Source: Terasakiella sp033100395 (GTDB lineage Bacteria; Pseudomonadota; Alphaproteobacteria; Rhodospirillales; Terasakiellaceae). Taken from it: DNA of 64,000 bases. The DNA lies in the NCBI RefSeq assembly GCF_033100395.1, contig NZ_JAWLVJ010000004.1, forward strand, positions 62,001-126,000, written 5' to 3'. Made by a program: the position numbers and the translations under genes. Below the pieces are notes generated by a model, which did not search any database, was not told the DNA's origin, and was given only the letters and a program-made list of their open reading frames with translations. Below, in pieces: positions 33,121 to 41,924 of this stretch. Numbering within the stretch: position 1 is the first letter of the stretch; each line of letters opens with the position of its first letter.

Positions 33121-34172
33121 CAGGTCACCAGTTCCATCAGCGTATTAAAGCGGTTTTCCGCCTGATCGAAATCGATCTCTTCCAGATTTTCACGGGTCAT
33201 CTTCCAACCCGCTTCGAGGCGATCATCGGTTCCATCACTAATCGGGCGTAGGCCATCGGCTACAGCCAGCATTTCTTCTTTATTGCCGTTGCAGTGAAGC
33301 ACCAAGTCACAGCCGGCTTCTAATGCCGTTTCGGCGCGTGCACTGAAATCACCTTCAAGGGCATGCATGGAAAGATCGTCAGAAATCAGGATACCGTTAA
33401 ACCCGATATGATGACGGATCACATCTTCAATCAGGCGAGGGGACATAGTCGCAGGCGCAAACTGGTCAATATCACTATAAACAATATGGGCCGTCATCGC
33501 CCAGGGCATATCCGCCAATTCAACAAAGGGACGAAAATCCACGCTATCCAGAATATCAAAGGCCGTATCCACAACCGGCAAAGCCTTGTGGCTATCCACC
33601 AATGCACGGCCATGGCCCGGGATATGCTTAATTACGGGCAGAACACCGCCTGCCATAAAGCCACGACACGCCGCACGGCCCATCACAGCCGCAAGTTCAG
33701 GATGTGGCGCATAGGCGCGATCAGAAATAATCGGGTCGGCATCTTCCACCGGAATATCCAAAACGGGCGCGCAATCAACGTTGATCCCCAAATCCATCAG
33801 TTCAGAGGCAAACAAACGTGCATTCAGATGTGCGGCTTCCAGACCCATTTCAAGGTTAAAGACGGCCAATTCACCAATTTTTGCCGCTGTTGGGGCTTCG
33901 CGCCAATGGGGTGGACGAAGACGGGCGACACGGCCACCTTCCTGATCAATCAGGATCGGTACATCAGGGTGCGTTACACAGCTGCGCAAATCATCGGTCA
34001 GGGCCTGAACCTGATACGGGTCTTCGATATTACGGGCAAACAGAATGAAACCTAAAGGATTGAGGTCACGAAAGAAATCACGTTCCCAATCGGTAAGTTC
34101 CAGGCCTCCACAGCCGAAAATAGCAGCGGCTGGATTTGAATTATCGTACGCGGACAATGAAGCACCCCACAT
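33120..34172 (-). CDS. nagZ: Beta-N-acetylglucosaminidase NagZ (GH3)
   Basis: NagZ removes GlcNAc from cytosolic cell-wall recycling muropeptides. The 350-residue protein has the catalytic nucleophile in LISDDLSMHAL and the NagZ-specific His/Asp loop KHIPGHGRALVDSHKALP. The start MWGASLSAYDNSNPAAAIFGC is tentative: the ATG at 34172 overlaps the SPOR gene by 32 bases, more than other pairs here. A TTG at 34157 with GGGG upstream could be the real start. It belongs to the conserved dgt-argS-SPOR-nagZ-scpAB string. Confidence 0.92.
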   Translation of the reverse strand: MWGASLSAYDNSNPAAAIFGCGGLELTDWERDFFRDLNPLGFILFARNIEDPYQVQALTDDLRSCVTHPDVPILIDQEGGRVARLRPPHWREAPTAAKIGELAVFNLEMGLEAAHLNARLFASELMDLGINVDCAPVLDIPVEDADPIISDRAYAPHPELAAVMGRAACRGFMAGGVLPVIKHIPGHGRALVDSHKALPVVDTAFDILDSVDFRPFVELADMPWAMTAHIVYSDIDQFAPATMSPRLIEDVIRHHIGFNGILISDDLSMHALEGDFSARAETALEAGCDLVLHCNGNKEEMLAVADGLRPISDGTDDRLEAGWKMTRENLEEIDFDQAENRFNTLMELVT

Positions 34173-35193
34173 TGCGTTTCTTTAACTGATTACAGATTTT
34201 TTTAGCTTCATCGCCTGTTGCAACAGGTCCGAGGCGCAAACGGTAATAAATTCCTTTTTCGCCCAAATTTGCTTTTACGATGTTGGAGCTCAGCCCGTTG
34301 ACCACATCGCCATTTTTCGATTTGATCTTATCCCATGTCTTTTTGACACCGCTTTCACTTTTAGAAGATAAAAGCTGCATGACGTAACCTGATTTCACAG
34401 CCTCTTTCACCGCTGGCGCTTTAGGCGCTGCTGGTTTTGCTGTTGGTTTCGGCGCAGGTGGTGGGGTTACGTTGGCGATTTCAGCAGGCTTTTCAGCTTG
34501 TTTCGGTTCTTCTTTCAAAGCTTCCGCGATCTTGGCGACAAGTTCATCCTTGTCTTGTTTATCTGGACCTGCTGGTTGTTCAGAACGTTTGACCAACGCG
34601 CGTGGTGCATTGTCATCCTTAATCGAGGCCGGAGCCGGGGGTTCAATTTTTTCAGCCAGTTCTGCTGGTGGAACGGCAGGCAGCACAGGAGCGGGCGCAA
34701 CCTTTTCAACAGGTTTGGCGGCTTCTTTAATTTCCGGTGCTTTTTCAACAACGGGCATCGGTGGCAATTCTTTAGACATCGCTGCCCCGGTGCCACTTTC
34801 AGGCATCGGCGGTAAGGCAATGCCTTTCTCAGGTTTCGCCATCGGTTTTTCCGGACGCGGCAGAAGACGTTCCAGCTTTGGTTCAGTATTTTCGCCACTT
34901 ACGCGGTTATAAACTGTTTTATCCCGGTTTGGCACATCCATGCCTCCGGGATCAGATGGTTTTTCTTTCATCGGGGCGACTTCAGCACGAACGACAGGCA
35001 CATTATCAGCGTCGGTTGGACCGCCACCAACAAAATACCAGGCCCCGCCACCAAGTCCGGCAACAACAGTTACGGCCAGGAAAAGCTTAATCGCCTTGCC
35101 ACCACCACCTTCATCACTGGAGACAGGCTTATAATCAAAAGCGTCTTCTGACGGGTCCATCAAATCGTCGTCGAAATCATCGCGATGCGGCAT
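34141..35193 (-). CDS. SPOR-domain membrane protein
   Basis: A 350-residue inner-membrane protein. It has an acidic cytosolic tail, one helix (AIKLFLAVTVVAGLGGGAWYFV, about residues 33-54), a long Pro/Ala/Glu-rich periplasmic linker (about 60-260) and a C-terminal SPOR domain (GYVMQLLSSKSESGVKKTW to CFIVRVR). SPOR domains bind denuded peptidoglycan at the division septum, so this is probably a division or cell-wall protein. The linker is low complexity. It follows argS with a 1-base overlap and overlaps nagZ by 32 bases. No enzyme domain is seen. Confidence 0.9.
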   Translation of the reverse strand: MPHRDDFDDDLMDPSEDAFDYKPVSSDEGGGGKAIKLFLAVTVVAGLGGGAWYFVGGGPTDADNVPVVRAEVAPMKEKPSDPGGMDVPNRDKTVYNRVSGENTEPKLERLLPRPEKPMAKPEKGIALPPMPESGTGAAMSKELPPMPVVEKAPEIKEAAKPVEKVAPAPVLPAVPPAELAEKIEPPAPASIKDDNAPRALVKRSEQPAGPDKQDKDELVAKIAEALKEEPKQAEKPAEIANVTPPPAPKPTAKPAAPKAPAVKEAVKSGYVMQLLSSKSESGVKKTWDKIKSKNGDVVNGLSSNIVKANLGEKGIYYRLRLGPVATGDEAKKICNQLKKRNVGCFIVRVR

Positions 35194-36944
35194 TAACGCA
35201 ACTCCTCACGGGGTTCTACGCCCAAAACAAGCAGGCCGGATGCAATCACCAGAGAAACGGATTTCAACAGGGCCAGACGCGCTTTGGTCAGTTCCAGATT
35301 ATCGGCATGCAGGAAACGCAGAGAAACATCACCTGTGCCTTTGTTCCATAATGAATGGAATTCTGACGCCAAATCGTAAAGAAAATATGTAATTCGATGC
35401 GGTTCATGTTCTTTTGCTGCCGCTTCAACCAGTCGCGGCCATTCTGCCATCAGGCGCATAACCTTCAATTCTGCCTCATCCGACAGGTGCGACAGGTCAG
35501 CCGTTGCCAGGTTTTCTGCAGACAGATCAATATCAGAAAATTCTTCTTCAGCTTTGCGGAAGACAGAATGACAACGCGCATGGGCATATTGTACGTAAAA
35601 GACAGGATTGTCTTTGGACTGTTCCGTCACCTTGGCGAAGTCAAATTCCAGCTGCGCATCGTTTTTACGCGTCAGCATGATGAAACGCACAACGTCCTTT
35701 CCAACCTTGTCGATCACTTCGCGAAGGGTAATGAAGGTCCCGGCACGTTTGGACATTTTAACAGGTTCGCCGTTTTCCAGCAGATTCACCATCTGGGCGA
35801 GCTTGATATCCAGCTCCGCCTTGCCTTCAGACATGGCTTTTACGGCCGCTTTCATGCGTTTAACATAACCACCGTGGTCAGCCCCCATCACGTCGATCAG
35901 TTGATCAGACCCACGCTGGAACTTATCGAAATGATAGGCAATGTCGGATGCAAAGTAAGTTCCGGATCCATCGGATTTTTTCAAGGGGCGATCCACATCG
36001 TCACCATATTCCGATGCCTTGAACAGCAATTGCGGACGCGGTTCCCAATCTTCGGGCTTTTTGCCTTTCGGTGGCTCCAGCACGCCTGTGTAGATCAGGT
36101 CGCGACCTTCAAGGAAGGCAATCGCTTTATCCACACCGCCGTTATCCACCAGTTCTTTTTCCGAAGAAAAGACATCATGCACAACGCCAAGGGCTGCCAG
36201 ATCATCACGGATCAGGTCCATCATGGCATCGATGGAGAATTTTTTGATTTCTTCCAGATAGTCCGCTTCTTCTGCAGTCAGCCATTTATCGCCAAACGTT
36301 TCTTTCAGCTTTTCACCGACACCAACGAGATAATCACCAGGATACAGGCCTTCTGGAATTTCAATCGTTTCACCGAAAGCTTCGCGGTAACGCAGATAAG
36401 CAGAGCGTGCCAATACATCCACCTGCGCACCCGCATCGTTGATGTAATATTCTTTAGTGACCTTGTAGCCAGCCTTGGAAAGCAAAAGGGCGAGGGCATC
36501 ACCAACAACCGCACCACGTCCATGGCCAACATGCATCGGGCCTGTCGGGTTGGCAGAAACATATTCCACATTGATGGTCTGACCTGCGCCCATATCTGAG
36601 TCGCCCCAGTTGGTGCCTGCATTCAAAACATCTTTCAGACGAGCATGCCAGAAATCATCAGCCAGTTTCACATTGATAAAACCGGGGCCTGCCACATCAA
36701 CAGAAACCACATGGTCGATCTTTTCCATTTCAGGGGCGAGTTTCTCCGCCAGATCACGTGGCTTCATCTTGGCTTGCTTACACAGAACCATAGCTGCGTT
36801 GGTGGCAACATCGCCGTGGGAAGCATCACGTGGGGGTTCACATGTAATGCGGGATGTGTCCATCCCTTCAGGGAGATCACCCGCAGCACCAAGTTTGGCA
36901 ACGATTTCGGAAATATTCTGGTGGAATGCTTTAAAAAAATTCAT
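35193..36944 (-). CDS. argS: Arginyl-tRNA synthetase
   Basis: A 583-residue class I synthetase for tRNA-Arg. The N-terminal Add-1 domain (about residues 1-115) is followed by the HIGH-type motif ANPTGPMHVGHGRG, the KMSKS-like KMSKRAGTF and the DALR anticodon-binding domain that ends REELR. Full length and intact. Its ATG overlaps the dgt stop by 4 bases. A long open frame on the opposite strand (35397-36599) is a shadow. Confidence 0.97.
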   Translation of the reverse strand: MNFFKAFHQNISEIVAKLGAAGDLPEGMDTSRITCEPPRDASHGDVATNAAMVLCKQAKMKPRDLAEKLAPEMEKIDHVVSVDVAGPGFINVKLADDFWHARLKDVLNAGTNWGDSDMGAGQTINVEYVSANPTGPMHVGHGRGAVVGDALALLLSKAGYKVTKEYYINDAGAQVDVLARSAYLRYREAFGETIEIPEGLYPGDYLVGVGEKLKETFGDKWLTAEEADYLEEIKKFSIDAMMDLIRDDLAALGVVHDVFSSEKELVDNGGVDKAIAFLEGRDLIYTGVLEPPKGKKPEDWEPRPQLLFKASEYGDDVDRPLKKSDGSGTYFASDIAYHFDKFQRGSDQLIDVMGADHGGYVKRMKAAVKAMSEGKAELDIKLAQMVNLLENGEPVKMSKRAGTFITLREVIDKVGKDVVRFIMLTRKNDAQLEFDFAKVTEQSKDNPVFYVQYAHARCHSVFRKAEEEFSDIDLSAENLATADLSHLSDEAELKVMRLMAEWPRLVEAAAKEHEPHRITYFLYDLASEFHSLWNKGTGDVSLRFLHADNLELTKARLALLKSVSLVIASGLLVLGVEPREELR

Positions 36945-38131
36945 GAGTTTCTGGCCTGTACATCGAACAAACGGGCATGTTCGTCCAACGCGTATCGATC
37001 TGTAATGCCGGCAATATAATCAGCAACCACTTTTGCCGTGGTTTCAGAAGGCTTGCCGTCGGTGAGTTTGAACCATTCGGTTGGCAGGCAGTTTGGTTCC
37101 TCCATAAACAGGGCAAATAAGTCCTGTAATACGCGGCGGGCCTTACTGGTCATCCGATTGATTTTGTAATGGCGATAGACGTTTTCAAACATGAAGGCTT
37201 TCAGTTGACGGTCACATTCCTGAATGCGATCGGAAAAAGAAGCAATCGGATGGTTTGAATTTCGAATATCCCCGATGTCTTTTGGTGCCGCATCTTTAAT
37301 GCGTGCTTGAGTTTCCTGCAAGAGATCGTTGACCATATCACCAATCAAACGGCGTACAGCCTCGTAAATCAGGCGGGATTTGTCCAAATCCGGGTATTGT
37401 TTGGCCACAGCGCGGAAGGTTTCGCCCACAACAGGGACATCACTCAGGTCTTCGATTCGGATCAAACGGGCACGAAGCGCATCGTCAATATCGTGGTTGT
37501 TATAGGCGATATCGTCGCTTAAGGCCGCGATTTGCGCTTCCAGCGAGGAATAATTCTCCAGATCCAGATCCATGACATTTTCATTGTAATCCAGGATCGC
37601 CTGATGCACGGGCTTTGCATGATTTGCCTTGAGGCCGAGGAGGGGGCCATTATGCTTCACCACACCTTCGACCGTTTCCCACGTCAGGTTAAGCCCATCG
37701 AAATCGGCATAACGCTGTTCAAGTTCGGTTACAACCCGCAAAGACTGGGCGTTATGATCAAAGCCGCCATAAGGGTCCAGGGCAGCATCCAACGCATCTT
37801 CCCCCGCGTGCCCAAAAGGCGGGTGTCCGAGATCGTGAGCGAGGGCTAATGATTCCGCCAGTTCCTGATTTAACTGCAAAAAGCGACAGGCCGTCCGGGC
37901 GATTTGGGCTACTTCCAGACTATGGGTCAGGCGTGTTCTGAAAAAGTCACCTTCATGGTTTACGAACACTTGCGTCTTATATTGCAGACGTCGAAAAGCA
38001 GCCGAATGAATAATCCGGTCACGGTCGCGCTGATGACAGCTGCGTGTGGCACTTTCAGGTTCATAAAAATGACGACCCCGGCTGTCTTCAGGCAGGCAAG
38101 CATATGGGGCAAATTTGATAAAATCACTCAT
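36941..38131 (-). CDS. Deoxyguanosinetriphosphate triphosphohydrolase-like HD protein
   Basis: A 396-residue HD-domain protein that hydrolyses dNTPs to nucleoside and triphosphate. It has the start SDFIKFAPYACLPEDSRGR, RTRLTHSLEVAQIARTACR and ALAHDLGHPPFGHAGEDAL (H...HD...D metal site), and a later YNNHDIDDALRA. The ATG at 38131 fits the family start. The frame is open to 38332, which would overlap erpA, so the longer version is rejected. It is divergent from erpA and heads the dgt-argS operon. Confidence 0.92.
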   Translation of the reverse strand: MSDFIKFAPYACLPEDSRGRHFYEPESATRSCHQRDRDRIIHSAAFRRLQYKTQVFVNHEGDFFRTRLTHSLEVAQIARTACRFLQLNQELAESLALAHDLGHPPFGHAGEDALDAALDPYGGFDHNAQSLRVVTELEQRYADFDGLNLTWETVEGVVKHNGPLLGLKANHAKPVHQAILDYNENVMDLDLENYSSLEAQIAALSDDIAYNNHDIDDALRARLIRIEDLSDVPVVGETFRAVAKQYPDLDKSRLIYEAVRRLIGDMVNDLLQETQARIKDAAPKDIGDIRNSNHPIASFSDRIQECDRQLKAFMFENVYRHYKINRMTSKARRVLQDLFALFMEEPNCLPTEWFKLTDGKPSETTAKVVADYIAGITDRYALDEHARLFDVQARNS

Positions 38132-38172
38132 GGGCAGGAAGGTACCCTTGTGCGGCTTTTGATGCAATGGGT

Positions 38173-38201
38173 TTGACAAACGAAAAAGATAGCTTACATA
38201 T
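38173..38201 (+). promoter_or_regulatory. Putative promoter of erpA
   Basis: A perfect -35 TTGACA at 38173-38178 is followed after 16-17 bases by a weak -10 (TACATA/ACATAT). The erpA start is 40 bases downstream, with a strong AAGGAGA ribosome site. Confidence 0.4.
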
Positions 38202-38240
38202 GTTTCAACAGACGAATTAATCCCCCCAAGGAGAGAAAGA

Positions 38241-38570
38241 ATGAGCCAGGTTGGTTTAACTGAAAGTGCAAATAAGCAGGTCCAAAAGCTTATCGCCATG
38301 GAAGGCAACCCAAATATGAAGCTCCGCATCATGATTTCAAGCGGCGGCTGTTCCGGCTTTTCCTATAATTTCAGCCTGGATGATCAGGTGAAAGACGACG
38401 ATCAGGTCTTTACCTTTGGCGAAGTCGATGTGCTGGTTGACGAAGCGTCCCTCCCGTTCGTTGAAGGCGCACAGCTGGATTATGTCACCGACCTGATGGG
38501 CTCATCCTTCCAGATGACCAATCCGAATGCGACATCTGAATGCGGCTGCGGGTCTTCTTTCTCAGTTTAA
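38241..38570 (+). CDS. erpA: Iron-sulfur cluster insertion protein ErpA (A-type carrier)
   Basis: A 109-residue A-type carrier that passes Fe-S clusters to apo-enzymes. The three cluster ligands are C37 (SSGGCSGF) and C102/C104 (SECGCGSSFSV). The start MSQVGLTESANKQVQKLI and QLDYVTDLMGSSFQMTNPNA are typical. The ATG at 38241 has AAGGAGA 6 bases upstream. It is divergent from dgt and converges on the toxin-like gene, with which it shares the last four bases (TTAA). The family includes IscA and HesB; ErpA is the best fit. Confidence 0.92.
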   Translation: MSQVGLTESANKQVQKLIAMEGNPNMKLRIMISSGGCSGFSYNFSLDDQVKDDDQVFTFGEVDVLVDEASLPFVEGAQLDYVTDLMGSSFQMTNPNATSECGCGSSFSV

Positions 38571-39937
38571 TCGACGATTGTTATCTGAAACTGTTGGCTT
38601 GATTTTGATGGATCGAAATCATCAGGCTTAACAGTGCTTAATACATTCGTGTGGAATTGTTTCGTTGTACTAAAACCGTACTTATAGAAACCACTATCCG
38701 CGCTAACAGGTTGTTGTGGACTTGTAAAAAAGCAGCGATACCAGCGAAAGGAAAATGTACCACTGCCTTTCCCGTCAGGGAGGAAGTACAAATAAAATCT
38801 AGCAGGTAACGCACCTTTCTGCTTATCGACCTTGTCCGGGTCCCAGCTTGTCATCATGTTGACGGCCTCATACTCGCCAGACGTTCCATCTGTTCCAGAC
38901 AGGCCAGCAAATACCGGGCAACCTTTATAAGGCGGTTTGATACCAGATACGCTATTGCAGAAGAGGGCGAAATGGATGTCTTGCGTTGGTGACCCGTTTA
39001 AGGGTGGGTTGATCGGGACCAGTTGAAAAGTTGTCGCAGAAGATTTGGATGCATTGGCAGCTAAAGTCAGCCAGTACCCACTTTGAAAGTCAGTTTCGAC
39101 CTTTACATATCCACTATCCCCAAGGTTTGGGGCTGAAATGTTTATATTTACACCTTGCGGTGACGTTGGCCAGGCGCCGTCTTGGTCGTATGTCGCATGT
39201 GGCGGCGTACCTGTATAGTTGAACGCACACATGTCTTGAAACAGATTTTGCAATGTTGTGGGAACATACGTCGTGTAGGTATCATTGAGATTTGTAAAAA
39301 AGCCGTTGATTTCACCCAGGGAGAAATTGGTTAGTTCAAACTTATAAATTTGGGCATTGCTGATCATTGTAAGCCAATTTACACAAACCAAAGCCTTATA
39401 ATAGGCAAGACCATAATCAATTGTAATTGATTTCACGGATTGCAAATATGAAAATGCAGTTCCATTGTTATTGTTTTCTGACACATATTGGATGACGCCT
39501 TTGCCATCAATTGCGTTGCTTGTAATAAAGGTATTGAGTTCAGCACATATTTCTACGATGCCTGATGTAGGATCCGCTAAAGATTTTGCCATGTCAGCCA
39601 GGGACTGATCTAGAGAAGACTCATCCAGATCCTTCGTGGAAAGTGCCATAATGGTGTTATAAGCGGTAATGATTTTCGTATATTGATTTGCCGCTTCCAC
39701 TTTTTTAACTTCTTCCTGAAGCGCTTCAATTTCTTTTTCCAGCTCCTCAATCCCAGCTATAATCTCCAATACCTGACTTTCAATTTCTTTGAGATACCCT
39801 AACATTTTTTTCTGGTTCTCTGCGGGTGTTCCTGGAATTGGGGAAAAAGCAGTAAATAGGGCGCCAAGGCCGACAAGACCAGACTCCTTGCCGAGATTAT
39901 CCAAGCCAACGGCAATAATTGTGTTAGTCGAACCCAT
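38567..39937 (-). CDS. Toxin-like protein of unknown function: helical N-terminal half, beta-rich C-terminal half
   Basis: I do not recognise this 456-residue protein. The N-terminal half is all helix: a hydrophobic start (TIIAVGLDNLGKESGLVGLG), a long amphipathic/coiled-coil stretch (about residues 45-85, LKEIESQVLEIIAGIEELEK) and further helices to about residue 240. The C-terminal 220 residues are beta-rich with many Gly, Ser, Thr and aromatics (GYWLTLAANASKS, RFYLYFLPDGKGSG). Such a build recalls pore-forming insecticidal toxins, where a helical bundle joins a lectin-like beta domain, but no family signature is visible. No classical signal peptide is seen. Codon use is visibly richer in A+T than neighbours, which suggests transfer. 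The ATG at 39937 has TGAGG 6 bases upstream. It is monocistronic. Confidence 0.6.
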   Translation of the reverse strand: MGSTNTIIAVGLDNLGKESGLVGLGALFTAFSPIPGTPAENQKKMLGYLKEIESQVLEIIAGIEELEKEIEALQEEVKKVEAANQYTKIITAYNTIMALSTKDLDESSLDQSLADMAKSLADPTSGIVEICAELNTFITSNAIDGKGVIQYVSENNNNGTAFSYLQSVKSITIDYGLAYYKALVCVNWLTMISNAQIYKFELTNFSLGEINGFFTNLNDTYTTYVPTTLQNLFQDMCAFNYTGTPPHATYDQDGAWPTSPQGVNINISAPNLGDSGYVKVETDFQSGYWLTLAANASKSSATTFQLVPINPPLNGSPTQDIHFALFCNSVSGIKPPYKGCPVFAGLSGTDGTSGEYEAVNMMTSWDPDKVDKQKGALPARFYLYFLPDGKGSGTFSFRWYRCFFTSPQQPVSADSGFYKYGFSTTKQFHTNVLSTVKPDDFDPSKSSQQFQITIVD

Positions 39938-40068
39938 CGCATACCTCACAGGTGTCACGTAATAATCAAATTACGCTGACGATACACGATCTACTTTTAG
40001 ATGTAAAATTCAATCTTAATAATAATAATTTAGTAATTTTTACAGCTTAAAAGAGTTTATCTTCAAGC

Positions 40069-40752
40069 TTACCAGTTCGAACACATGGCTTGCTCGCGTC
40101 GATAGTTTTCTCTGGTATCGATGCGGGCATTTTTGCGTGAGATATCCGCACTCATCCGTTTAAAGAGCGGCCGAATTTGCGCATCCAGCAGCTTCTGCAC
40201 CTTATTGGCTGCCGCATCGGCAGAACGCAGATAAACGGGTCCAATTCGCTTGGCACGTTTGCGGATTGTTTTTTCAATGCCGAACGCATGCTTATAAAGC
40301 GTATCGCGGAAAATCTGCACATGGATATTTTCATGGTTCATGATCGATTCATGCTCGCAAGAACCGGGCTGGTACTTGTTGCTGACATAAACGTCAATAT
40401 TGCGATAACCGATAAACAGATTGGCTGATACTAAAACAGCGCAATAGCGATCGCGCCCCAGTGAATAAATCTTCGTATTTGTTTTTAAATGATAATTTTC
40501 ATCTGCGACCGTCAATCCGGTTGGAATCCACATGGGACCAAGACGGCTGCCTGCATTGCCACGCAATCGTGAAAGCTGGGCAGAACTGAAATTGGAATGA
40601 TAGCGCAAGTCCCCCATGGAACGTTCCATATAGACTTCCACATAGCGGCCATCTTCGGGGCAGGCGGGCCATCCGTTTTTGGCATGCGCAGACGAAATGG
40701 CTGTCAAAGCAATTAAAATCAAAAAAACAAAAAGGAATACTGGCAACTTCAT
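40069..40752 (-). CDS. Secreted protein with HExxH motif, unknown
   Basis: A 227-residue exported protein. The N terminus is a signal peptide (KLPVFLFVFLILIALTAISSAHA, predicted cut before KNGWPAC). The mature part has an HENIH motif (IMNHENIHVQIFRD), which matches the zinc-protease pattern HExxH. It is preceded by another His at HESIM. This resembles small HExxH proteins of the DUF922 kind, but I cannot name the family. A C-terminal Arg/Lys-rich helical region ends in MCSNW. The ATG at 40752 was chosen; the frame is open to 40935, but that version would overlap xth by 134 bases. It is divergent from xth. Confidence 0.65.
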   Translation of the reverse strand: MKLPVFLFVFLILIALTAISSAHAKNGWPACPEDGRYVEVYMERSMGDLRYHSNFSSAQLSRLRGNAGSRLGPMWIPTGLTVADENYHLKTNTKIYSLGRDRYCAVLVSANLFIGYRNIDVYVSNKYQPGSCEHESIMNHENIHVQIFRDTLYKHAFGIEKTIRKRAKRIGPVYLRSADAAANKVQKLLDAQIRPLFKRMSADISRKNARIDTRENYRREQAMCSNW

Positions 40753-40801
40753 CTCTACAGTATATGTTATCACCACAGAAAAGCTCAATGGAGAATCCTT
40801 C

Positions 40802-41572
40802 GTGAAAATCGTTACATGGAACGTAAATGGCATCAATGCGCGCACAGAACATCTTTTGCGCTGGCTGAAAGAATTTAACCCCGATGTCGTCCTGTTACAG
40901 GAATTGAAAACACCGGGCGATGCGGTGCCTACCATGGAATTAAAAGACCTTGGCTATAACGTTGAATTTGTAGGACAAAAATCCTTTAACGGTGTTGCGA
41001 TTCTTTCAAAAGAACCCATTGACCTTGTTCTGGATAGATTGCCCGGTGACGAAGAAGATATCCAATCACGATATATTGAAGCCAATGTCGGCGGCGTGCG
41101 TGTTGCCTCGATCTATTTCCCGAACGGAAATCCGGTCGATAGCGAGAAATTCACCTATAAGCTTGGCTTTATGAAGCGGGTGATCCAACGCACGAAAGAG
41201 CTATTGGCAGAAGATATTCCGTTTGTTCTGGGTGGGGACTATAACGTCGCCCCTGATAATGGTGACGTTTATGATATCCAGAAAATGGGCGGGGATGCAA
41301 TTTGTCGGGAAGAAGGACGTGAGCTTTACCGCGAACATCTTTTTCTTGGCCTTACCAATGCATTCAAACTTTATCACCCGGAACCCGGGCAGTTTTCCTG
41401 GTGGGATTACAGAGGTGGGGGATGGGCCAAGGACCACGGTGTCTTGATCGATCATCTGCTTCTATCCCCTCAGGCAGCCGATATACTTGTAGATTCCAAC
41501 ATTGATAAAACACCACGCGGTTGGGAAAAAGCATCCGACCATACGCCAGTGTGGTGTGAATTGAAGGTGTAA
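40802..41572 (+). CDS. xth: Exodeoxyribonuclease III
   Basis: Exonuclease III and AP endonuclease for base-excision repair. The 256-residue protein shows the endonuclease/exonuclease/phosphatase fold: WNVNGINAR, LLQELKTPGD (metal-binding Glu), GGDYNVAPDNGDVYD (catalytic Asp/Asn) and ASDHTPVWCEL (catalytic Asp/His). The start is the GTG at 40802: GGAG lies 8 bases upstream and the protein opens MKIVTWN as in the family. The frame is open further upstream to 40679, into the divergent gene, which is not real. It is followed after 1 base by a VOC gene, so the two may be an operon. Confidence 0.94.
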   Translation: MKIVTWNVNGINARTEHLLRWLKEFNPDVVLLQELKTPGDAVPTMELKDLGYNVEFVGQKSFNGVAILSKEPIDLVLDRLPGDEEDIQSRYIEANVGGVRVASIYFPNGNPVDSEKFTYKLGFMKRVIQRTKELLAEDIPFVLGGDYNVAPDNGDVYDIQKMGGDAICREEGRELYREHLFLGLTNAFKLYHPEPGQFSWWDYRGGGWAKDHGVLIDHLLLSPQAADILVDSNIDKTPRGWEKASDHTPVWCELKV

Positions 41573-41573
41573 C

Positions 41574-41924
41574 ATGACATTGCCAGCCACAGACAAATGT
41601 ATCAACTATATCGAATTCATCGTTTCAGACATTCAGAAGACGAAGGACTTCTACGCAAAAGCCTTTGGCTGGACCTACACAGATTACGGTCCGACTTACA
41701 CAGAATTCACCGACGGCCAAATGAAAGGCGGCTTTGAAGAGGGAGAACCCCGCACAGGCGGTCCACTCATCGTTCTTTACGGCACAGATCTTGATGCTTT
41801 GGCTAAAGCAGTTGAAGAAGCAGGCGGTACCATCACCAAACCAAACTTCGAATTCCCCGGCGGTCGCCGTTTTGAATTCAAAGATCCGGATGGATATGAT
41901 TTGGCTGTCTGGTGTGAAAATTAA
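41574..41924 (+). CDS. VOC-superfamily protein (glyoxalase/bleomycin-resistance-like)
   Basis: A 116-residue single-domain vicinal-oxygen-chelate protein. It opens with NYIEFIVSDIQKTKDFYAKAFGW, the standard first half, and ends FEFPGGRRFEFKDPDGYDLAVWCEN. The possible metal ligands are partly seen: a Glu in the first half and a Glu in FEFKDPDG. The reaction is unknown; similar proteins bind substrates or act as glyoxalase-like enzymes. It follows xth with a 1-base gap, so is probably cotranscribed. It shares its last four bases (TTAA) with the convergent DUF815 gene. Confidence 0.8.
   Translation: MTLPATDKCINYIEFIVSDIQKTKDFYAKAFGWTYTDYGPTYTEFTDGQMKGGFEEGEPRTGGPLIVLYGTDLDALAKAVEEAGGTITKPNFEFPGGRRFEFKDPDGYDLAVWCEN

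Noticed and set aside
33363..34055. Plus-strand 230-codon open frame opposite nagZ
   Set aside because: It is inside nagZ; amino-acid composition is rich in His, Arg, Asn and does not look like a real protein.
35397..36599. Plus-strand 400-codon open frame opposite argS
   Set aside because: It is wholly inside the intact argS gene, with no ribosome site and no domain signature.
38132..38332. Longer N terminus for the dGTPase-like gene
   Set aside because: It would run through the erpA promoter and start; the conserved domain begins at 38131.
40679..40801. Longer N terminus for xth
   Set aside because: It would overlap the divergent secreted gene; the GTG at 40802 has a ribosome site and gives the family N terminus.
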